This document shows positions 6,463 to 10,873 of a DNA stretch of 10,873 bases, piece after piece (positions within the stretch are counted from its first letter, which is position 1; every line of letters starts with the position of its first letter). The notes beneath the pieces were generated by a model. The model was not told where the DNA came from. It did no database searches and worked only from the letters and a program-made list of their open reading frames with translations. The position numbers and the translations under genes were made by a program. Location: the NCBI GenBank assembly GCA_041627475.1, contig JBFKQZ010000089.1, positions 1 to 10,873 of the forward strand. The letters run 5' to 3'. The DNA is from JBFGFG01 sp041627475 (GTDB taxonomy: Bacteria; Actinomycetota; Nitriliruptoria; Nitriliruptorales; Nitriliruptoraceae).

Positions 6463-6612
6463 CGGTGCTCCCGTGGTCGCTCCCACCGCGAGTCTGCCAT
6501 GCGTCGTCGCGTCCGGCCGTGCCACCGGGCGCACGGGACGTCGTGCCTCCTTGTCGGACGCCACCCCGGTCGGGCACCCTCGACGATCCCCTCCCCCTCG
6601 AAGGAACCGCCC
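6463..6612. promoter_or_regulatory. Divergent intergenic region with leader element B
   Basis: These 150 bp separate the starts of the oxidoreductase (minus) and the HTH gene (plus) and must hold both promoters. The plus-strand leader contains CGGGCACCC, ATCCCCTCCC (6586-6595) and GGAACCGCCC (6603-6612), closely matching the leader of the Nudix-like gene at 3358-3400. A TTGTCG at 6551-6556 could be a -35 hexamer for the plus strand, but no good -10 is paired with it. AAGGA at 6601-6605 region serves as the ribosome binding site of the HTH gene. Confidence 0.4.
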
Positions 6613-6813
6613 GTGCACCTCACCCGTCGCCATCGCCGTCGGCTGGTCGCGAAGTTCCGCCGGGGCATCGCGGTCGAGGAGCTGTCCACCGAGTTCGGCA
6701 TCACCGTCGGTCAGGTGCGGGCGATGCTCCAGGACGCGGGCGAGGACGTCCCGCCGGCTGACCGCGACCGAGGCGGGCTGGTCGAGGTGTTCGGCCCCAG
6801 CGACGCCGCCTGA
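6613..6813 (+). CDS. Small helix-turn-helix DNA-binding-like protein
   Basis: The product is 66 residues from GTG 6613, with AAGGA seven bases upstream. It lies at the end of a much longer open frame that is otherwise antisense to the oxidoreductase gene, so it is easy to overlook. The N-terminus is very basic (MHLTRRHRRRLVAKFRRG). Residues 18-41 (GIAVEELSTEFGITVGQVRA and onward) have the pattern of a homeodomain-like or sigma-region-4-like helix-turn-helix: first helix VEELSTEF, turn GIT, recognition helix VGQVRAMLQD. The tail is acidic. It is divergent from the molybdopterin oxidoreductase, so it may regulate that gene or itself; this is inference from position. It converges with the DUF885 gene with only 21 bp between stops. 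The coding call rests on the ribosome binding site, the ordered HTH and the shared leader. Confidence 0.65.
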   Translation: MHLTRRHRRRLVAKFRRGIAVEELSTEFGITVGQVRAMLQDAGEDVPPADRDRGGLVEVFGPSDAA

Positions 6814-6834
6814 CGCCACCGACGTCCGCCGCGA

Positions 6835-8481
6835 TCAGGCCGCGGCGACCCAGCGACGGACCATCTGGCGCAGCGCGGGCAGCGAGACCATGCCACGTGC
6901 GAGCACGACGTCGTGGAAGTCCCGCAACTCGAACGCGTCGCCCTGCGCGTCCGCCGCCTCGTCGCGAAGCTGCTCGATGGCGAGGCGGCCCATCATGTAC
7001 GACGTGGCCTGCCCGGGCATGCCGATGTAGCGGTCGACCTCGGCGGTGATCTCGGCCTCCTGCATCGGGGTGTGCTCGAGGAAGTAGTCGATCGCCCGTC
7101 GGCGGCCCCACCCCAGCGCGTGCAGGCCGGTGTCCACGACCAGCCGGCAGGCGCGCAGCGAGTCGGTCATGAGCATCCCGAGTCGTTGCACCGGGTCGTC
7201 GTACAGCCCCATCTCGTCGGCGAGCCGCTCGCTGTAGAGCCCCCAGCCCTCCCCGAACGCGGGCAGGAACAGGCGGCGGTGCATGTCGTGCAGGTCCTCG
7301 TCCTCCAGCGCGAGTGCGGCCTGGAAGTGGTGGCCCGGGACGCCCTCGTGGAACACGGTCGCAGCGAGGTTGGGGCCCCAGATCTCGGGGGTCGAGGTGT
7401 TGAGGAAGAAGATCCCCGGGCGGCTGCCGTCGGCGGCAGGCGGCGAGTAGAAGCCCATCGACCCGGTGTCGGTCGCGCGGACGCGGCAGGCCGCCTCGGG
7501 CACCCGGGCGAAGTAGCCGGGAGCCGCGGCCTCGGCCCGCGCGTGCAGCTCGGTCGCGACCCGGACGACCTCGTCCGGGTCGTGGAACGCCAGGTCGTCG
7601 CCGTGCAGCCGGGCGAAGACCTCCCGGAGGTCCGACGTCCCGAAGGCCTCGGCCCCGAGCTCGCGGTACTCCTCGGCGAGTCGTACGACCTGCTCGAGGC
7701 CGGTGCGGTGCACCTCGTCCGGTGTGGTGCCCTCGTCGGTGTAGGTCTCGACGAGCTCGGCGTAGCGACCGTCGCCACCGGGTTGGTGCGTGAGGCCGCA
7801 CGCGTCGTCGCCCCGACCGGCAGGCAGGACGTCGTCGCACAGCGTCTCGCGCAGGCGGACCAGTGCCGGGCGCACGGCGTCGCGGACGACGTCGGCGACC
7901 TGCTGTCGCCACGCGTCCACCGCCGGGCCGGCGAGCTCCGTCGGACCCGGCTGCGCCAGCAGCGGGTCGTCGGCGAGATCGCTGGCGAGGTGCGCGTCGA
8001 TCTTCTCGATGCTGCGAGCCGTGTGACTCGCGATCGGTGCCCGGCCCGCCGAGGCCGCAGCCGTGAGTCGTCCACGCAGCTCGTCGACGCACCCGCCGAA
8101 GTCCTGCAGCTTGCGGACGTACGCGGCGCCGTGCTGGGACGTGCGCAGCGGCAGGTCGTTGACCGCCCAGAAGAGGTAGGAGTGCAGGCCCAGGTCCGGG
8201 TGGGCGAACGTCAGCTCGGCCTCGACCTCCTTCGTGGCGGCGACGTGGTGCACCGCGTCGGCGGCCGTCCGCAGACTCGGCGCGAGGTCACCGCCGCGCG
8301 CCGCGGCCGCCAGCGCGTCGCGCTGTGCGGCCCCCAGCTCCGCCCTCGCCTCGTCCGTCGCCGCGATGCTGGTGCGGGGCCAGCGGTGGATCTCGTCGAG
8401 GTCACCGTCCCACAGCGGACGGTGGTCGTTGTGGGCGACCTCCGCGGCCCAACAGGCGTCGAGCAGCGCGCCGTCGTCCAC
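6835..8481 (-). CDS. DUF885 family metallopeptidase-like protein
   Basis: The product is 548 residues, near the usual length of DUF885 proteins. The start is GTG at 8481-8479 with GGAGGG about six bases upstream. The signature is clear in the C-terminal half: VFHEGVPGHHFQ with H378, E379 and H384, then EGWGLYSERL beginning at E411, giving a gluzincin-like His/Glu/His plus downstream Glu zinc site. Further family segments are GIFFLNTSTPE (about 356-366), the PGQATSYMMG loop (489-498) and the C-terminal FHDVVLARGMVSLPALRQMV. The N-terminal 200 residues are helical and rich in Ala and Asp. Many members carry a signal peptide; this one does not, so it is probably cytoplasmic. Family members are predicted carboxypeptidase-like enzymes, mostly uncharacterised. 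It lies 60 bp after the sigma factor gene on the same strand and may be cotranscribed. Confidence 0.85.
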   Translation of the reverse strand: MDDGALLDACWAAEVAHNDHRPLWDGDLDEIHRWPRTSIAATDEARAELGAAQRDALAAAARGGDLAPSLRTAADAVHHVAATKEVEAELTFAHPDLGLHSYLFWAVNDLPLRTSQHGAAYVRKLQDFGGCVDELRGRLTAAASAGRAPIASHTARSIEKIDAHLASDLADDPLLAQPGPTELAGPAVDAWRQQVADVVRDAVRPALVRLRETLCDDVLPAGRGDDACGLTHQPGGDGRYAELVETYTDEGTTPDEVHRTGLEQVVRLAEEYRELGAEAFGTSDLREVFARLHGDDLAFHDPDEVVRVATELHARAEAAAPGYFARVPEAACRVRATDTGSMGFYSPPAADGSRPGIFFLNTSTPEIWGPNLAATVFHEGVPGHHFQAALALEDEDLHDMHRRLFLPAFGEGWGLYSERLADEMGLYDDPVQRLGMLMTDSLRACRLVVDTGLHALGWGRRRAIDYFLEHTPMQEAEITAEVDRYIGMPGQATSYMMGRLAIEQLRDEAADAQGDAFELRDFHDVVLARGMVSLPALRQMVRRWVAAA

Positions 8482-8519
8482 CGGGATCCCTCCGTCCGGG
8501 ACGATGGAAGCACGACGGT

Positions 8520-8540
8520 GGCGCCGAACCTCGGAGCGCC
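8520..8540 (-). terminator. Weak bulged hairpin between the sigma factor and DUF885 genes
   Basis: GGCGCCGA and TCGG-AG-CGCC can pair over eight positions with a two-base bulge and an ACC loop. It lies in the 60-bp gap just after the sigma gene stop. There is no T-run. It could reduce read-through into the DUF885 gene or be incidental. Confidence 0.22.
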
Positions 8541-8541
8541 G

Positions 8542-9825
8542 TCAGCCACCGGCGGCCACTGCCTGCGCCCGGCGGGAGCGAAGGTGGGCCCGTTCACGCT
8601 CGTTGCCCACGGCCGCCAGGGCGCGGTCGAACGCCTCGACCGCCGCGGTCGGCTGCCCGGCCCGCAGGAGCAGCTCCGCGCGCGTCGACGCGTACAGGTG
8701 GTAGCCGTCGAGGTCGTCGGCGAGTCCTTCGAGCAGGCGCAGCCCGGCCGCCGGGCCGTCGGCCATCGCGACCGCGACGGCCCGGTTGAGCGCGACGACC
8801 GGCGTCGGGCGGAGACCCGCGAGCACGCCGTACAGCGCCGCGACCTGCGTCCAGTCGGTCGCCGCGAACGTCGGTGCCTCGGCATGGAGCGCCGCGATGG
8901 CAGCCTGCACCTGGTACGGCCCCGGGGTCCCCCGTCCGAGGGCGTTGCGCACGAGCGCGCGACCCTCGCGGATCCCGGCCGCGTCCCAGCGGGAGCGGTC
9001 CTGGTCCTCGAGGAGCACCAGCTCGCCGCTCGCGTCGGTGCGGGCCGGCGTCCGGGCGTGCTGCAACAGCTGCAGTGCGAGCAGCCCCTGCACCTCCGCC
9101 TCGTCGGGCAGCAGTTCCAGGAGGACCCGGCCCAGACGGATCGCCTCCTCCATCAGGGCGGGGCGGACCAGCTCGTCGCCGTCGCTGGCGAGGTAGCCCT
9201 CGTTGAAGACCAGCTCGACGACGTGCAGGACGTGCCGCAGCCGGTCGGGCAGCTCGTGGTCGGCAGGCACCCGGTAGGGGATGTTCGCGTCGCGGATCTT
9301 GCGACGCGCACGACCGAGCCTGCGTGCCATCGCCGTCTCCGACACCAGGAAGGCGCGCGCGATCGCCGCCTCCTCGAGACCGGCGATCGTGCGCAGCGTC
9401 AGCGCCACGCGGGCTGCCGGCGCGAGGGCCGGGTGGCAGCAGGTGAAGAGCAGCTTCAGCCGCTCGTCGGGGATCGTGCTGGCCTCGGGGTCGTACGGGT
9501 CGTCGTGCACGAGCAGTTCGGTCCCGGCAGCCAGCTTCGACGCGGCGCGTCGCCCCGCGTCGGCGCGGCGGATCCGGTCGATCCCGCGCCGGCGCGCCGC
9601 GGTGAGCAGCCATGCGGCCGGGCGGTCCGGCAGCCCGTCACGCTCCCAGGCGACGACCGCCTCGGCCATGGCGTCGGCCAGGGCCTCCTCGGCGAGGTCG
9701 AGGTCGCGCAGGTCACGCACGAGCACGGCGAGCACCCGCGCGTGCTCCTGCCGGAAGACCTCGTCGAGGGCCTTCGCGACACGGCGCGGCGCACGGGTGC
9801 CGTCGTCCTGCGGGTCGGAGCTCAC
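8542..9825 (-). CDS. ECF-type RNA polymerase sigma factor with TPR-like C-terminus (ECF42 type)
   Basis: The product is 427 residues, about twice the size of a plain ECF sigma factor. The GTG start (9825-9823) overlaps the stop of the DGPF gene. Sigma region 2 lies at about 24-88 (VFRQEHARVLAVLVRDLRDL to GIDRIRR). The LLFTCCHPALAP segment (125-136) is typical of this group. Region 4 is at about 137-178 (ALTLRTIAGLEEAAIARAFL, SETAMARRLGRARRKIR). The C-terminal extension starts with LRHVLHVVELVFNEGY (196-211) and ends with TPR-like helices (VVALNRAVAVAM, YASTRAELLLRAGQ, AVEAFDRALA). This architecture plus a neighbouring DGPF-domain gene defines the ECF42 group. In that group the C-terminal extension, rather than an anti-sigma factor, is reported to govern activity. 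It directs RNA polymerase to a small target set, often its own DGPF operon. The inducing signal is unknown. Confidence 0.92.
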   Translation of the reverse strand: MSSDPQDDGTRAPRRVAKALDEVFRQEHARVLAVLVRDLRDLDLAEEALADAMAEAVVAWERDGLPDRPAAWLLTAARRRGIDRIRRADAGRRAASKLAAGTELLVHDDPYDPEASTIPDERLKLLFTCCHPALAPAARVALTLRTIAGLEEAAIARAFLVSETAMARRLGRARRKIRDANIPYRVPADHELPDRLRHVLHVVELVFNEGYLASDGDELVRPALMEEAIRLGRVLLELLPDEAEVQGLLALQLLQHARTPARTDASGELVLLEDQDRSRWDAAGIREGRALVRNALGRGTPGPYQVQAAIAALHAEAPTFAATDWTQVAALYGVLAGLRPTPVVALNRAVAVAMADGPAAGLRLLEGLADDLDGYHLYASTRAELLLRAGQPTAAVEAFDRALAAVGNERERAHLRSRRAQAVAAGG

Positions 9826-10187
9826 TCGAAGCCGAGCTCGTCCATGTCCATGACCGGTCGCACCTCGATCGAGCCGTACAGGGCACCGGGGCAGAGCTCG
9901 GCGTAGTGGTTCGCCTCGTCGAGGTCGGCGACGTCGATGATGTAGTAGCCGCCGAGGACCTCCTTGCTCTCGGCGAACGGGCCGTCGGTCGTGATGGTCT
10001 CACCGTCACGCACGCGGATCGTCGTGGCGGACTCGACGCCGTGGAGCGGGGCCCCTGCGACGTGGACGCCCTTCTCGTGGAGCAGCGCGTCGTAGTCCCA
10101 CCAGGGCTTCATCTCCTCCATCGCGGGCGGCTCGGCGGGCGCGTCGGCGGGGGCGGGCTCGGAGTAGATCAGGAGCATGTACTGCAC
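9822..10187 (-). CDS. DGPF/YCII-related domain protein, partner of ECF sigma factor
   Basis: The product is 121 residues. GTG at 10187-10185 is preferred: AGAGGAGAG lies at proper spacing and the start MQYMLLIYSEP matches the family's MKYMLLIY. The ATG at 10178 would be too far from the site. The diagnostic TDGPFAESKE is present (DGPF at 68-71), followed by GGYYIIDVADLDEA and a closing strand IEVRPVMDM. The protein is a dimeric alpha/beta ferredoxin-like (YCII) domain. The role is uncertain, although members of this type are consistently encoded next to ECF42 sigma factors and are their targets. Its TGA overlaps the GTG of the sigma gene (GTGA), suggesting coupled translation. A Pro/Ala-rich insertion (11-21) lies after strand 1. 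Confidence 0.92.
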   Translation of the reverse strand: MQYMLLIYSEPAPADAPAEPPAMEEMKPWWDYDALLHEKGVHVAGAPLHGVESATTIRVRDGETITTDGPFAESKEVLGGYYIIDVADLDEANHYAELCPGALYGSIEVRPVMDMDELGFE

Positions 10188-10224
10188 GGCGCTCTCCTCT
10201 GGTCGTGGGCCTGTGCACCTCCAC

Positions 10225-10251
10225 GTCGTGCGAGCCTCCTCCGATCGGACA
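10225..10251 (-). promoter_or_regulatory. Candidate ECF42-type promoter of the DGPF-sigma operon
   Basis: On the minus strand TGTCCG (10251-10246) is separated by 17 bases from CGAC (10228-10225), about 37 bases before the GTG start of the DGPF gene. As I recall, ECF42 promoters have TGTCGA at -35 and a short CGA/TC element at -10. The -35 here differs from that (TGTCCGA instead of TGTCGA) and the match is short. If real, it implies that the sigma factor activates its own operon. Confidence 0.35.
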
Positions 10252-10339
10252 CTGGACGTCGGTGGGGCGCGCTGAACGCACAGGACGCGCGGAGGCACCC
10301 CGCGATGGCGCTCCCGGCAGCGGCCGGCCCGGCCACCTC

Positions 10340-10345
10340 TAGGTT
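10340..10345 (+). promoter_or_regulatory. Possible -10 element of the SRPBCC gene
   Basis: TAGGTT fits the loose actinobacterial -10 pattern TAnnnT and lies 24 bases before the ATG at 10370, leaving room for a short leader that contains AGGAGGT. The same hexamer occurs at 1504-1509 upstream of the methyltransferase gene. No clear -35 pairs with either copy. Confidence 0.3.
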
Positions 10346-10369
10346 TGGAAGATCGGCAAGGAGGTCGCC

Positions 10370-10831
10370 ATGCGGCGCGTGTCCTCGACGGTCGTGATCG
10401 ACTCGGGACCGGAGGCAGTGTGGCGGTTGCTGTCCGAACCGGACCGGTACCCGGACTACGTGCCCGCGGCGGACCGGTTGCTCGCGACGTCCGACCAGTC
10501 GGTGCGCGCGGGGACGACCTACCGCGAGTACGGCGGCATCCCGCCGTTCCTCGGCGAGAGCGACTGGGTCGTCCGTGAGTACGAACCGATGCGGCACCAG
10601 CACCACGTCGGTGACGACGGGATGGTCCGGATGCTGCTCGACCTCGACGTCGACGCCGTCGACGACGACCACACCCGGCTGACGATCTCGCTCGAGGTGC
10701 GGCCGCGCTGGTTCATGGCCGTGCCGAACGCGATCCTCTGGCCGGTGCTCATGCGCCGCCGTGCCCAGCAGGTCGTCGACGGCACCGTCGCCAACGCCAA
10801 GCACCTGGTCGAGATCGGCCAGGACACCTGA
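10370..10831 (+). CDS. SRPBCC family (polyketide cyclase/START-like) protein
   Basis: The product is 153 residues. ATG 10370 has a near-perfect AAGGAGGT site six bases upstream. The N-terminus RRVSSTVVIDSGPEAVWRLL followed by SEPDRYPDYVPAADRL is the typical first strand and helices of SRPBCC/polyketide-cyclase domains. Later strands follow (TTYREYGGIPPFLGESDWVV, HTRLTISLEVRPRW) and a long C-terminal helix (LMRRRAQQVVDGTVANAKHLVE) closes the ligand cavity. Such proteins bind hydrophobic small molecules; some are cyclases or coenzyme Q carriers, but most small actinobacterial members are uncharacterised. It is cytoplasmic with no signal peptide. It is divergent from the DGPF gene (182 bp between starts) and may share its regulatory region. 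DGPF/ECF loci and SRPBCC genes are often near each other, but a common function is not shown here. Confidence 0.85.
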   Translation: MRRVSSTVVIDSGPEAVWRLLSEPDRYPDYVPAADRLLATSDQSVRAGTTYREYGGIPPFLGESDWVVREYEPMRHQHHVGDDGMVRMLLDLDVDAVDDDHTRLTISLEVRPRWFMAVPNAILWPVLMRRRAQQVVDGTVANAKHLVEIGQDT

Positions 10832-10835
10832 GCCG

Positions 10836-10850
10836 GCGGTCGCCGACCGC
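10836..10850 (+). terminator. Short hairpin after the SRPBCC gene
   Basis: GCGGTC and GACCGC form a perfect 6-bp stem around a GCC loop, five bases after the stop codon. There is no T-run and the stem is short, so it is a weak terminator candidate. Confidence 0.25.
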
Positions 10851-10873
10851 GCGATCGTCGACCTGACGTGGAC

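Noticed and set aside
4510..6612. Plus-strand open frame of about 700 codons leading into the HTH gene
   Set aside because: It is antisense to the molybdopterin oxidoreductase and low in complexity. Only the last 66 codons, with their own start and ribosome binding site, are kept as a gene.
6913..9906. Open frame of 997 codons on the plus strand
   Set aside because: It runs antisense through the DUF885, sigma factor and DGPF genes, which all have clear family motifs and ribosome binding sites. Its translation is Arg/Val/Gly-rich with no domain, a usual effect of high GC.
1..10873. tRNA, rRNA, CRISPR array, insertion sequence, toxin-antitoxin or phage-defence genes
   Set aside because: I looked for cloverleaf-like ends, regularly spaced repeats, transposase motifs and paired small toxin-like frames and found nothing convincing.

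Overview
The window is very GC-rich, uses GTG starts freely, has GC-rich third codon positions and shows long spurious antisense reading frames. This fits a high-GC Actinomycetota chromosome. The genus cannot be read from the sequence; a deep-branching actinobacterial class is possible, but that is inference. I see no tRNA, rRNA, insertion sequence, phage gene, integrase or CRISPR array. It looks like ordinary chromosome made of short, frequently reversing transcription units.

Left part (1-2872). The minus-strand N-terminus of a glutaminase runs off the left edge (start GTG at 153). It is divergent from an HD-domain protein (239-988). A small lipoprotein (1017-1427, minus) converges on the HD gene and is divergent from an FtsJ/RlmM-like 2'-O-methyltransferase (1551-2465). 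The methyltransferase overlaps a SnoaL-like/NTF2-fold protein (2462-2872) by four bases.

Middle part (2873-6834). Next come a TfoX/YjbR-like small protein (2928-3275), a Nudix-like protein with a damaged Nudix box (3401-3802) and a cold-shock protein (3964-4167). A perfect 10-bp hairpin with a TTCG loop lies between cspA and the convergent end of a large molybdopterin oxidoreductase (4246-6462, minus). A 66-residue helix-turn-helix protein (6613-6813, plus) is divergent from the oxidoreductase and is easily missed. It shares an unusual leader sequence with the Nudix-like gene.

Right part (6835-10831). A minus-strand set reads, in transcription order, DGPF/YCII-like protein (9822-10187), ECF sigma factor with a TPR-type C-terminus (8542-9825) and DUF885 metallopeptidase-like protein (6835-8481). 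The first two overlap by stop/start and match the known ECF42 arrangement, in which a DGPF-domain protein partners the sigma factor. A candidate ECF42-type promoter lies upstream of the DGPF gene. Divergent from this set is an SRPBCC/polyketide-cyclase-like protein (10370-10831).

I found no clearly new multi-gene system. The points most worth a second look are the sigma/DGPF/DUF885 unit with its candidate self-promoter, the molybdopterin oxidoreductase with no Cys/Sec in the expected Mo-ligand segment, the leader shared by two genes, and the direct repeat upstream of cspA.
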